From Euryodendron excelsum (taxonomy: Eukaryota > Streptophyta > Magnoliopsida > Ericales > Pentaphylacaceae), in NCBI GenBank assembly GCA_033060915.1, contig CM065387.1:26762501-26826500 (forward strand): a stretch of 64,000 bases of DNA, read 5' to 3'. The notes beneath the pieces are model-generated. The model saw only the letters and a list, made by a program, of their open reading frames with translations. It had not been told where the DNA came from and searched no databases. This document shows positions 1 through 10,309 of this stretch, piece by piece. The position numbers and the translations under genes are program-made. Within the stretch, counting starts at the first letter, position 1. Each line of letters begins with the position of its first letter.

Positions 1-882
1 TTAAGACATGTGCACCGTTTTCAAAACTATGGAGGAAAGGGCAACTGCTCTTACTTTTATTTATACCTGTTTATTCCTGTTATTATAATGACTATATTCT
101 TATTGTTATAATGCCTGTCTAACTACTCATACATGCATATTTACTTCAACTGTATTCTCTTTCCTTATAGTCTTTACATCTATATCCATGCAATTCATAT
201 TCCATGACAAGATGAGAGTTCCAAGTAACTCAAGTCACTGCATTCTCATGCATATGATCAATCCAAAAAGAGTGACACCTAGTTCACTCTCCCTTGCATT
301 AAACCTTCCCAAACCCTAAGGGTACCTATGTAATCCTAAGCACTCATGATATGCACATCAATTCATTTCATAAGAGGGGTCTTAATCCCTCTATGCTCAC
401 AGAGATAGGTTTGCCAAGAAGACAAGGGGCAATCGATCAAGAAGGTTTCTCAGCGACTTCATCCACACCAAATCTAGAGAAGGTGAATCCAAAGACTCAA
501 GAGTAGTTTAGGACTAAATAGGTGTAACCCCAAGGGAAAATGTTCCCCCTCTCCCTGTTAAGATATATTTCAATTCTTTTATATCTTAAACCCAAAGTTC
601 AATGTACTTTATTTTTTGCAAATGAATGGATGGATGATTGTATAAATGGATGAAAGTTCCCACTAAACAGTAAGGTATCTGCATACAGGAGCAAGCCCCC
701 TATCTTTATAAGTGAGCCAATACATCATGCTTAGTCTCCCTCTTAAATAGGGACACCCTAGGACGTGCATTGCATAAAGCTCTCTAAAAACCAGAAATTG
801 ACTTGTGATTTGTGATTTGTGTTTTTGTTATTTTCTCTCTTCCTTTCTATTTACATAGATCACCTTCACCCTAGACCCTCTC
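1..882 (+). other. Element A leader upstream of gag, non-coding
   Basis: No gene seen. Much of positions 180-780 is the reverse complement of 63,100-63,720 in element G and is related to 29,080-29,700 in element C. Shared landmarks include the stretch around 215-265 (matching 63,630-63,690) and around 395-440 (matching 63,455-63,500). It is therefore the leader that follows the primer-binding site in this family. A and G lie in opposite orientations. Confidence 0.7.
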
Positions 883-2622
883 AGTCTGAAAATCCAAAGG
901 CTAGAGGATTCATTGCGAAGTCTCCATGGCCATGATGTCTATGATTTCACTGCTTATGAAGAGTTATGCTTCTTTCGTGACCACCTGAGACATGTTAGGT
1001 TCAAAATGCCTGACTTCCAAAAGCATGACGGCACTGGCAACCCCGTTGCTCATCTTCGTCTCTATGTTGGAGCACCAAGTGGTCACGGTAACGATCTGAA
1101 ACTCCTCATGCAGCTGTTCCAACACAACCTCATTGGGTTTGCTCTATAATGGTTCGCCCGTCTAGACCTAAGGAAGATCACAACTTCGATCGAGCTGGTC
1201 AATGCGTTCAAAGCCCAATACCGTCACAACATCGACCTCACTTCCAATCGATGGTCCATAATGACGATGAGTAAAGGTGAAAAGGAAACCTGTAAAGGAT
1301 ATGCCCTAAGATGGAGGGAGGCCGCTGCACAAGTCAATCCCCCGCTGGAAGAAAATGAGTACGTACAACTGTTTGTGCACACTTTTCAAGGTATATACTA
1401 TGAGAAGTTCTGCACAAGTGTAGGGAAAAGCTTCTCCGAGCTCATCATGCAAGGGGAGATGATAGAAAATGGCCACAAGACTAGAGAATATGCCAAGACT
1501 AGAGAATATACTGCCAACATAGCCAAGAAGGTGGCTACTACAAAGGGCACAATCGAGAAGGAAAGTGAGGTGTCTGCCATCTTGCTTGGCCAATCCCCCC
1601 AATATACTGTCCAGCCTGGCCAGTTACCCCAATATCTACTGCCACCACAATCACCTCCTGTCCTGCCCTTACCCATTTTAACCATGCCTACTCCAACCCC
1701 TAACTATGGCCCTGTTGGGGCACCACCCAACTTTAATAGGCTTGGCTGATGCACCCGTGCTTTTGATAGCTTAGCTTACACCCCAACCGAGGCTTACCAT
1801 AACCTTCTGAAGAATAATATTTTGAAGCCTATACCTGCTCGTCCATTGCCAAACCCTCTACCCCCAACCTTCAATACCGCCCTTACTTGTGAATGCCATT
1901 CGGGTGGCTAAGGGTACAACACCGAAAGTTGCTTCTCTCTCAAGCACAAAATTCAGGACCTGATAGACAACAAAACTATTGATCTACAGTCGGTATAGCC
2001 CACTCCTACTCCCAATGTGACCACCAATCCTCTGCCAGACCACACCGTCAACATGATACTAGTAAACATGGAAGGCGAGGGAGAGTTCGACAAGTTCGGG
2101 GCTGAAGGTTATGAGGACGATTGGGAGACTGATGAAGAAGATGACTGGGAGGACGATCTCCCATTGTGCCCAATTTATCTCTATAACCCCGATGAGGTGC
2201 CTGATGCTTTTGATTGGCCTATTGAGGAGCCAATGTTCCCAAAGGAAGAGCATATCGAAAGCATAATTGTTGATGGATGGGGTGCTGAGTTTCTACACCC
2301 GAAGCATGTAGCAGCTGAAAGTCACATGTTGGAAAACCCTTAGCCCGCGACCAAGTATAGCTATGAAGATATGGGCTGGGGGCTAGAAGAGTCAAGAGAA
2401 CAGATGGAGCCGTTCGAGTTAGAAGGAGGTGAACTAGCCATCTTATTTACAGAAGGACCAGTTGCAAATAACAAGAATGAGATTAATGAAGCTACCAACT
2501 GCACCATCACTGCCGACGTGTTTGGAGCTCTAGAAGAAACCTTTGCTTGTCTTGCCCTAGCTATGGACCCAAATCGCGAATGGAGTATTAAAGATATGGG
2601 CATTGTCCCGAGGCCTTACTAA
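883..2622 (+). pseudogene. gag: gag polyprotein pseudogene, Tat/Ogre-type Ty3/gypsy
   Basis: One reading frame of about 580 codons holds recognisable gag sequence with no frameshift. Motifs in order: a lead-in ending in FKMPDF near 1000-1020; GHGNDLKLLMQLFQ near 1084-1125; WFARLDL near 1150-1170; RWREAAAQVNPPL near 1309-1350; a Pro-rich linker (1590-1740); a CECHSG...YNTESC zinc-knuckle-like motif near 1888-1935; then an acidic tail. Family knowledge: these motifs typify gag of Tat/Ogre elements, which packages the RNA. In-frame stops lie near 1147, 1747, 1909, 1996 and 2341; each is one C-to-T change from CAA, CAG or CGA. No ATG fits the upstream sequence well, so 883 is approximate. The frame ends in TAA at 2620; no pol follows. 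Confidence 0.85.
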
Positions 2623-4540
2623 GGCGGAATCCCTGCAAAAGCGTACAAGAGAGGGGTGTTTTCACCCACTTTCTTTCTATCCCTTTTGCATTTCATCCTT
2701 AAATTAATATCTGTATTTTTGTTTCTTTAAAACAGAACTTTATGCTTTTCATTGATAAGATAAAATGATTAAGTCTTTTATTCATTGTTGTTGCCTTCTT
2801 TTCTCTTATGAATGGTAACAACTTTCTATGCAAGGAGCATAGTTTATCTTATTTAATGATCCGACTTGAAGGGATGATAGCAAGAATTAACCACTAGCCA
2901 AATGATCAGCTTTCTAGAGAGAGAGAGGACAAGAATGAGTGAGGAAACTACCCGAAGGCAACACTTGCAAGACACTGAGGCTAAGCGATATGTGGCCAGA
3001 TTATCAAAATGAAGAGGAGCCACCTTTCATTTCCCTATGTAAAAGAAAAAGCGTTTATATTCCCTTTGTTTAACCCCTAGAGCCTCACAACAAATGAAGT
3101 TTTCCTTGTCAACCCCGATCCAAGACTGTCCTCCCCACACTGGGGTAGACAATATTTGAGAACTCTAGGACTGATATCCACCCCCACTGTGTTAAGGAAA
3201 CATTAAAGGATCTATAGATCAAGCAATCTAGTTCAAAGTGAAGAGAGGCCCTTGTTTCACTTCCCATACAGTCAAAAGCAACCTTGCCAAACCCGTTGAG
3301 CCATTTATCTCTTTCGAGAAAGCCCCAACCTGGGGATCACCGCCCACATTGGGTTAGATTGAATTGCTAAGGGAAAAACCTAAAAAAAAAAGGGTTGTAG
3401 AATGGTTTGTTTCATAAAAGAAAAGAAAAGAGATAAAAAGGACAAAGCAAAGGAAAAGAGTTGCCAAGGGGCAAGAGGCCAAAAAAAAAAGTTTAAGGAA
3501 AGGCCTGAAGAAAACCATGATTGAGTCATCTTTAAAAGCATAATAAGAAGATCAAAAGAGAAGAAAGTCATGTTTATCTCAAAAAGCATATAGAAAGGGC
3601 GAAAGAAAAGAGTCATTTTCACCCTGAGAAGTATATATTAAAGCAAGAAGGAAATTTAAAGGTGATCCTAGAAACCCAGTAGAAACAATAGGTTCGAGCC
3701 TTTACCCTTTCTTGCAAAACCCCAAAACCATGGCCTACATTACAACCCTACTAAAGTCCACTCTAATTGAAAACAGATTGCTTGATCTAAATGAGCTAGA
3801 CACGCTACCAAAGCTAAAGAAGAATGCTAACCCTACTGAAAAATAGTTAAGGATGGTATGGATCTAAACCCTGCTGAAAACAATATCGAATTTGAGCTTA
3901 CATGTCCCGTTGTTTCGAAAACCCCATAACCTAGCCTACATTATGGTCCTGAAACAAAGTCTCTTCAGATTGAAAGGATTGATCACTTATCGCTCTGCTA
4001 AAGGTTAGGTAAGCTATTGCTAAAACCCCGAGAGTTAAGAGTTTCAGACCAATAATCATATACACTAACCCCGAGGCAGAGAGTTGGAGGCGATCAAAAG
4101 GTTAAGAAAGGTGTGAAGTGCTATCACCCAATCAAGGTAAGGTTGAGCCAGAGGAGAGGTTAGACCCTCGAAAAGGAAGAAGTTACCATTCCAAAGATAC
4201 CGAGTTCAGCAGCACCCCTTGTCATTATGTAAGCTAATATATTCCTAATATGTGCATACATTCTAAAAAAAAAAAAAAAAAAGGGGCATGAGGTTTGCAT
4301 ACGTAGGGCATAACTCCTTGTAAAAACAGAAGTCACCAACATCAACCCCTGTAATAGGTACACAACATCATCATCCATCACATGCATTTGATCGTATGCC
4401 TGGCTGTAAATATTATAAATATCTCTGTCTGTCCATGCATCTAAATATCAATAATATCCATCAAAATAAAACTGTCTAACATAAATACATCTCAAGAATA
4501 GGGGCAAAGGAAGATCAGGGTCCACGACAAGGGGCATCCA
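2623..4540 (+). repeat. Non-coding region of element A with two classes of degenerate repeat module
   Basis: No gene seen. Between about 3000 and 3370, related units of roughly 230 bp contain CCCCACACTGGGG or CCCCAACCTGGGG boxes and a stretch pairing a purine-rich start with AACCC...GAGCC. Between about 3690 and 4020 a second module of roughly 210 bp occurs twice. Both modules reappear in reverse orientation in element G (61,190-61,800 and 60,380-60,900) and in C (27,120-27,280 and 26,740-26,900). Short poly-A runs lie at 3380-3390 and 4264-4282. Around 4140-4500 I see nothing beyond low-complexity sequence. Confidence 0.6.
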
Positions 4541-6327
4541 TCACAGGTCAAAATCAATGTCCTCAGGATCGAAGTCCCCGAAACGTAGATCCAGAGGAGG
4601 TGGATAACCATTCGAAGCACCAACATCTTGCAGAGAATATAGAACTAAAATCAGCCACATGAAAGAAGAACTAAACAACAACAGAGCAAAAAGAAGGAGA
4701 GAAAAGATGACATACCCCGCCATCTCCCATTTGAGCTATCCGAGCCGTCAAGGAAGCCACCTCTGCCTGATACTGATCTTGCTCCGACTGGTATCGATCC
4801 CTCTAGTCCCTCACAATGGCAAACTCAACCTGGGGCATGTATCCTCTGGCACGACACCACAAGTCGACCACCTCCTAGCCTACAGCGTATCCGTCGACTA
4901 CTACCTCAAACTGGATGAAAGCACCAACAGAATAAGCCAAAAGTGTGCAGTGTAGTTCGTGTCTGGAGGAAGCAAGAACTCTACACCTGGCTAGCCTTCC
5001 TGATAGGGGATAGGCACTCCCCCCACCAAGGCTCCAAACATATACTCCGGCAGAGCTCCTGCTGATCGGAACTCCTCATGAAACTGCCACCAATACCGCT
5101 CTCCTAGATAGGACTCCCAAGTATCGTCATTGAGAAAAGCAGCCCTCGACAGGGACAACGGAACTAAGTACCGCATTGTCTCATAATGAATTAATCCAAT
5201 AAAGGGCTGCCAAGTCACGTCTCTCGCCTCAATCAACTCCAGGTTCGCTTGTAGTGTCGCAAAATTAGTAATCTCCGATTGCTGGGCCACCTAGTCACGA
5301 GCCCACCTCAAAGCGTGAGGATAAGGGTCATCCTCAATAACTATAAGGCGACGAATAGGCAGATACTCGTAGCTCCACCAGACAAGCAAGGGCCAGAAAC
5401 TAGTCATGCTGCCCCAACGAGAAAAAGTCTGGACCGGCATCGATTGAAGGAAGCAGCCAAAGAAGAAGGACCCTCAATCCAGCTCAGATAAAGCCCGAAG
5501 ATCAACTACTATGCTCACTAACCGAAAAGGCATGAGCGCCTTATTGTTCTTGCAGAAGTAACTGAAGATGATGTACAGAACAAGTCATCACCTCATGATG
5601 TCGCGTTAAGCAGGGGATTGCTCAACAGCAAAGGTATTATCATCTCGACTGAGCCAGGAAACTGGGAAAGCAAAACGCTCGGGAGGGGGCAAGTCTAGCA
5701 GAATGCAGGCCTCATCTCTACTGACTGACTGTAAAGTGATCCGTCAGCCGACGAAGGAAAGCCCCGTGATGATCGCCCAATCCAAGGGGTGGGACCCAAC
5801 TTAAAGCCAACAAAATGGAAGGTCCCCGTCTCTCCAAACCACCGCTCAATCAGTGCCAGCATGAAATGTCTGTTCAGGTGGTTAGCCTATAATCCCATGA
5901 AAGCTCCAAACCCGATCTCAACAAGGAAAGTATGATATGATGGAGCAGCCCGCTGCATGGTCATGAAGACCTGATGAACAGCCCCTCTAAAAGCAACGTG
6001 TACCCGCGGAGAGGGCAAATGCTGTCTAGAATATACACTGGGGTGATAAGCAAGATCCCCGAGCGGTGGGATGTCCGGTACCTCCAGGCCACCCAAATCA
6101 GCATCTGTCTGCCTATGTCTGGAGGAGGCTCTCCCATAACCAATCACCTGGTCACCAAGACCCGATACCTTCTCCTCAGCACCAATATCCTCCGCAAAGG
6201 CCTACTCAACCGTAGGACAGGGGTCGACGGGTGGTCTACTCCCTTGTCCACTCTGACTGGAAGAGGCTCGCCTAGTGGATCGATGACTACCCCTAGAATG
6301 ACTGGAGTCGCTAACAGAATCTGTCAT
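4541..6327 (-). pseudogene. Antisense plant-mobile-domain-like pseudogene inside element A
   Basis: On the minus strand from ATG at 6327 the readable product starts Ser/Arg-rich (MTDSVSDSSHSRGSHRS), then GFGAFMGL near 5890-5910, ALIERWFGETGTFHF near 5815-5860, PLDWAIITGLSFVG near 5745-5790, FRL-type and SYEYLPIRRL segments near 5345-5375, TWQPF near 5205 and a Gln/Glu-rich coiled-coil-like tail (YQSEQDQYQAEVASL, about 4745-4792). This order resembles the plant mobile domain found in transposon proteins and in Arabidopsis MAIN/MAIL1; I assign it from memory of motifs. At least two frameshifts (near 5800 and 4940) and about eight stops break it. The acidic end FGDFDPEDIDFDL stops at 4541. A candidate 89-bp intron splits the tail. 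Its role in the element is unknown; Tat elements are reported to carry extra ORFs, some antisense. Confidence 0.65.
4627..4715 (-). other. Candidate 89-bp intron in the antisense pseudogene
   Basis: On the minus strand GTATGT at 4715-4710 opens a very T-rich stretch. It contains CTGAT, a plant branch-point-like motif, and closes with TTCTCTGCAAG at 4627. Length and base composition fit a plant intron. Joining the flanks does not keep the frame exactly: one base is out of phase, which could be a later indel. The orientation is antisense to gag, so it could not be spliced from the element's own genomic RNA. Confidence 0.5.
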
Positions 6328-6533
6328 GGCCACCTTCTCGAAGCGGCGTCTCCTCTAAGAACCATCGTCACCTGCTCTGTCATCCCAGAAAGGTAAGCAA
6401 GGTAAGAGATGTTAATATACGATACATGCAGTTAAAAATAATAATAAAATAAAATAAAATAAATAAACAAAAAAATAAAGAAAATAATAAAAAAAAAGAG
6501 GGCAAAAAGAAAAAAAAAAAGATGTCAAGTGAT
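6328..6533 (+). other. Spacer before tandem array, A-rich
   Basis: From about 6430 to 6525 the plus strand is almost pure A with scattered T and G. On the minus strand, just upstream of the antisense ATG at 6327, there is a pyrimidine-rich stretch ending in AG (about 6375-6400) that could serve as a splice acceptor for the antisense unit. Confidence 0.35.
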
Positions 6534-6880
6534 AAGTCAAAATGAATTTCCTACACATTTTGATTTTAAATCCAACTTTAAGTCAAAATGAATTTTCTAC
6601 ACATTTTGATTCTAAATCCAACTCTAAGTCAAAATGAATTTCCTACACACTTTGATTTTAAATTTAAATCCAACTCTAAGTCAAAATGAATTTCCTACAT
6701 ATTTTGATTTTAAATCCAATTCTAAGTCAAAATGAATTTCCTACACATTTTGATTTAAAAATTCCATTTCTAAGTTAATGAATTTTCTACACATTTTGAT
6801 TTAAAAGATCAAGTTTCGAGTCAAAATGAATTTCCTACACATTTTGATTTTTTAACTTTGAGTCAAAACTAGTTTTCTAA
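6534..6880 (+). repeat. 46-bp tandem array in the 3' untranslated part of element A
   Basis: About seven units each begin near AAGTCAAAATGAATTTCC and contain CTACACATTTTGATT. Unit starts at 6534, 6580, 6626, 6678, 6724 and 6772 give a 46-bp period with small indels; later units are degenerate. The period is not a multiple of three. The array lies between the antisense pseudogene and the polypurine tract, the same interval that holds an unrelated 69-bp array in element G. Confidence 0.9.
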
Positions 6881-7596
6881 AATCTCAAGGGTTTTTGGTC
6901 TTTTTCTTTCCAAAAGATTTTATTTCAAAACCTTTTCCAACTCTTTTCCTGATTTCTAAAAATTTTGGCAAAGTTTCGTTTAAAAATGGTCCCTACAACA
7001 CCCATCACATCAACACAAAGCACAAGCCATGAACTCTACAAGCACCACCATCACATAACACCAACACCCGCAGACCCTTTTAAAATTTTCAAACTTCCCA
7101 AAAGATTCGTTTTATTTTTCAATAGATCAATGGTGTTCAAAGATATCCTAAAATTTTTTAAAATCATTTCAAATGTTTTCTAAAATATTCCAACATTTTT
7201 CTAAATTTTAAACTCCCTTAATGTCATCACTTTCTCAATTTTCTCCATTTTTTCTATTTTTCTAAGTCTTTTTTCTATTTTTTAAAAAATCAAAAAATTC
7301 AAAAGTTTTCGAAAAATTACGAAACTTCATACGGTTGTTAAACATATTTTTCTAAAACACACAATATAAAAATCTAACCAAAAAACTTAACACCCAAACC
7401 TATAAGAACAAATTCTCAATTCTTGCAGAAACTCCCTTCACACATAATCACGCAAAATCACTCAAATTCAATCAAACAAGCTCTAAAATGCAAAAGTAAC
7501 TTCACCACAGTGTTCAAAATATAGCAAAACATTAATTTTCATTATTCACACAACTTAAACGGAATTCTACACATTAAAATTAACATAAACTCAAAA
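6881..7596 (+). other. AT-rich spacer of element A, no gene seen
   Basis: Low-complexity T- and A-rich sequence (TTTTCT, AAATTTTT). Apparent short ORFs here are not supported. If the antisense unit is spliced, this would be part of its first intron, between the donor at 7602 and an acceptor near 6375. Confidence 0.4.
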
Positions 7597-7870
7597 ACTC
7601 ACCTCTTGGAGTTCTCCGGCAAAAACTTCTCTTCCGGCGACTTTTCCGATGTTCACTTCCGGCAATTCCCCATGGTCTCCAAGAAACGCTTCTTCAATGT
7701 CCAAGTCGGTTTCCTCGCAATGCTTCTCGATTTTGCAAAACTTTTCCAAAATCCCGCAAGTGCTCGAACCAAAAATATTTCTAGTCTTGATCCTAGGCCT
7801 GGCGCCACTAGTAGCGACGCTAAGCCATTTCTTCCAAAGGCGCTACTGCTAGTGGTGCCAGTTGCCAATT
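7597..7870 (-). other. Candidate first exon and splice donor of the antisense unit
   Basis: Read on the minus strand, 7870-7603 is more GC-rich than its surroundings, carries several GCCGGA boxes and ends in CCAAGAG followed by GTGAGT (7602-7597), a perfect plant 5' splice-site match. Within it, 7797-7860 contains GGCGCCACTAGTAG-type palindromes like those in the LTR promoters. I infer a possible 5' exon of an antisense transcript leading to the pseudogene at 6327. Transcript evidence is needed. Confidence 0.35.
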
Positions 7871-7886
7871 CTGGGCAGCTTTACCA

Positions 7887-7901
7887 TTTTTCCCGCCAAA
7901 A
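7887..7901. promoter_or_regulatory. E2F-type binding-site match
   Basis: The plus strand reads TTTTTCCCGCCAAAA, which contains the canonical E2F site TTTCCCGCCAAA (minus strand TTTGGCGGGAAA). Element B has a related but broken version at about 18,138-18,152, where the central G is lost. The site lies about 155 bp upstream of the polypurine tract and just upstream of the candidate antisense exon. Confidence 0.45.
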
Positions 7902-8036
7902 CTCGTTTTCAAAGGCCTTTTCGGCCCAATATTCGTTTCTTCAATACTGTTTTCCAAAATTTCCAAAGTCCGTCCCTCTGACCGCCTCACGGTCAACATG
8001 AGACTCTTACTCTATCATTTTTCGTCTTCAACAAGC

Positions 8037-8059
8037 AAAGATAGAAAAAGAGAGGTAGC
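8037..8059 (+). other. Polypurine tract of element A
   Basis: A purine-rich run (AAAGATAGAAAAAGAGAGG then TAGC) sits immediately before the LTR start TGTAAGCACC at 8060. Matching tracts precede the LTR starts of C (minus, 24,295 side) and G (minus, 58,373 side). In LTR retrotransposons this primes plus-strand DNA synthesis. Confidence 0.85.
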
Positions 8060-9531
8060 TGTAAGCACCCCATTTTTTACAGCTCGGCAGTCTATAGTCT
8101 GTCCAGACTTGTACTCAAGTCAATGCGGACATATTCTGAGTCAAATAAACTTTCCAAGCCTCATCTTGTCAACTTTTCAAATAGAGGCAAAATGACCAAA
8201 ATGCCCTTGGGGGTAATATTCAGTCCAATTCCAATAGGCACGTTTTTTCGAAGACAGTAGGTCCCTTTTCCAACTCCATTTTCAATTCCAATTCCAATTC
8301 TAATTCCAATTAAATCCGGCACACCATTCGAGAAAGTTGATTTCTTAAGCTGGTAAGACCCTCCAATCCGGCACATTTTCGAGTGAACTCTTCGAAACGG
8401 TTAGTCCTTTAAAACCTGTTGACCGGGATGAGACCCCAAGTCCTCGAGATGGTAGAACGGTCCACCTTTGGCTCCTAGTAGCCTGCTAATGCAGAAATGT
8501 CCGTTTCGGCATGCCTTTTGAGAAAGTTGATTCCTCAGGCGCTAAGTCCATTTAGCAGCTTCCCTAGATTAGGCAGTCTCAGGAATGATCGCGAACCGTC
8601 AGAGTAGCAGAAGTACTCGCAAACATCGCAACCGTCAGAGTAGCGGAAGTACTCGCAAACAGGTCGATATAGGGAATTGCCAACAAACCCCTATATCACG
8701 GGACCGCCGTCAGAGTGGTGGAAACACTCAAAACCTAGGTTAACACCAATGCCTGCTAGCCCACTTTGGTGAAAAATGACCAAGTTACCCCTAGGGCCAT
8801 TTTCCGGCATGTCTCTTGAGAAAATACCTAAGTCCTCAAAATGGTCAGTCCACCTTTCTAAAATTATCTTAAAAGCAATATGGCATGATTAGGTGCCTTC
8901 TAGTTAGTTTCGGGCCAATTTTGAGACTTTTCGATTAAGATGACCATTTTACCCCTAGGCATCCGAGCGCCCCGAGGACCACACCGGCTCTGGGTATTAA
9001 ACTGGTAGCCTTTCGAGAATGCTTCTTATAGTATTCCCAACTTTTCATTTTCTTTCCAAATCATTCCGAGTCAATTCTGGTAAACTCGGTGCAAAATGAC
9101 CGTTTTGCTTGTGACGGGCCGGTCGCCTTTTCTGACCACACCGGCTCTGGGTATCAAACTGGTAACCTTCTAGGATATTCTAAATAATGTTTCCAAACCT
9201 CGAGTGCTCTTCTGGGACATTTCGAGTCCATCCCAGTAGTTTTTCGATCCAGTTAACCGTTTTGCCCCTAATGGCCCGATCGACTATTCCAAAAAACCCT
9301 AACATCCTTTTTCAAGTCCATTACCCCCGGGATTCTATTCTATGGGTTCTTGCCCTCTTCCAGCCTTTCAGGCCATTCTCGTTCCCTTAAATTATTCCTG
9401 GACCTTCCGGAGTCACTTTTAGTGAAACCAGGCTAAAAATTGCATGGTACTTACTAGTACAGGCGCACAAATCTTCTGAAGATACGTTGCTTGCCGAGCT
9501 TAAAAGTTTCCTGAATGGCTGGCTCCACTAC
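8060..9531 (+). mobile_element. Element A 3' LTR, first part (U3)
   Basis: Starts TGTAAGCACC. It contains the family's short inverted repeats: GAGTA/TACTC pairs near 8602-8618 and 8638-8654, and GAGTG/CACTC near 8715. About 8975-9180 holds a roughly 165-bp subrepeat carrying CACACCGGCTCTGGGTAT. It stops at ACTAC (9527-9531), the target duplication of solo LTR S, and resumes after 14,900. No gene seen. Confidence 0.85.
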
Positions 9532-10309
9532 TGTCGCGCCCAGATTTTTTGCACTCGGGGAATACTCACACAAGCGGGAGAAATGTTGTACTCACTCGTT
9601 AGAACTCACCTTCCTAGAATAATGAGTGTGACTAGGTTTGATTTGAAAATTTGATTTGAATTAAGGGCTTTTAGAAAAAGATTCAGAGTCACCACCTAAC
9701 TTGATTAAGGTGAGTTAAGTCACCTAAAAACTAAGAATAATCCGAAGACTACACTTAGGGTTTTGGAAAATAATTTTGAAAATATCTCCTCAAGAGAGGG
9801 TTTTTTTTAGGAAAATAGGTTGTTTGGCAATCTTTGGAAACATTTAGCCCTTTTTGAAAATAACTCCTTTTTGGTCTTTGAAATCAATGATCCTAGGTTT
9901 GGAGGTTGGTTACGTGTAGGGAAGACGCACTAAGCCATCACCCTACCCTGCCCTTTCGGTACCTATATGTCAATCTACCCTAGATTCACCTATGAGAGTC
10001 TTTAACTAACTAGTGTTCAATCCTATTCACTTTGAAAAACAATGTTTGAAAACTATCATGATCCATGATATGTAAGTGCAATAGAAGAGAGTTGATTTAG
10101 AAATAGATTTAAAAAGAATTTGATTTGATTTGATTTGAAAAGAAAAAAATAGAAGTTTGAATTTGGAAACAAGATTTTGGAAATTAAAATTGAAGATTAG
10201 AAATAGAAATTTGAAATTGAAAATTTGAAAATAGATTGAAAATTTGAAAAGATTGTGGAATTAGAAATTTGAAAAATGTTGTAGAATTAGAAGTTTGAAA
10301 AATATTGTG

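Noticed and set aside
2623..4540. Possible pol region after gag
   Set aside because: No protease, reverse transcriptase or integrase motif in any frame; the sequence is repeat modules shared with gag-less C and G.
5974..6396. 140-codon plus-strand ORF
   Set aside because: It overlaps the antisense pseudogene, whose minus frame carries recognisable motifs; the plus frame has none.
7606..8001. 131-codon plus ORF beside the polypurine tract
   Set aside because: No ATG at its start, no known domain, and it spans palindromes and the E2F-like box. The minus strand gives the more coherent signals here.
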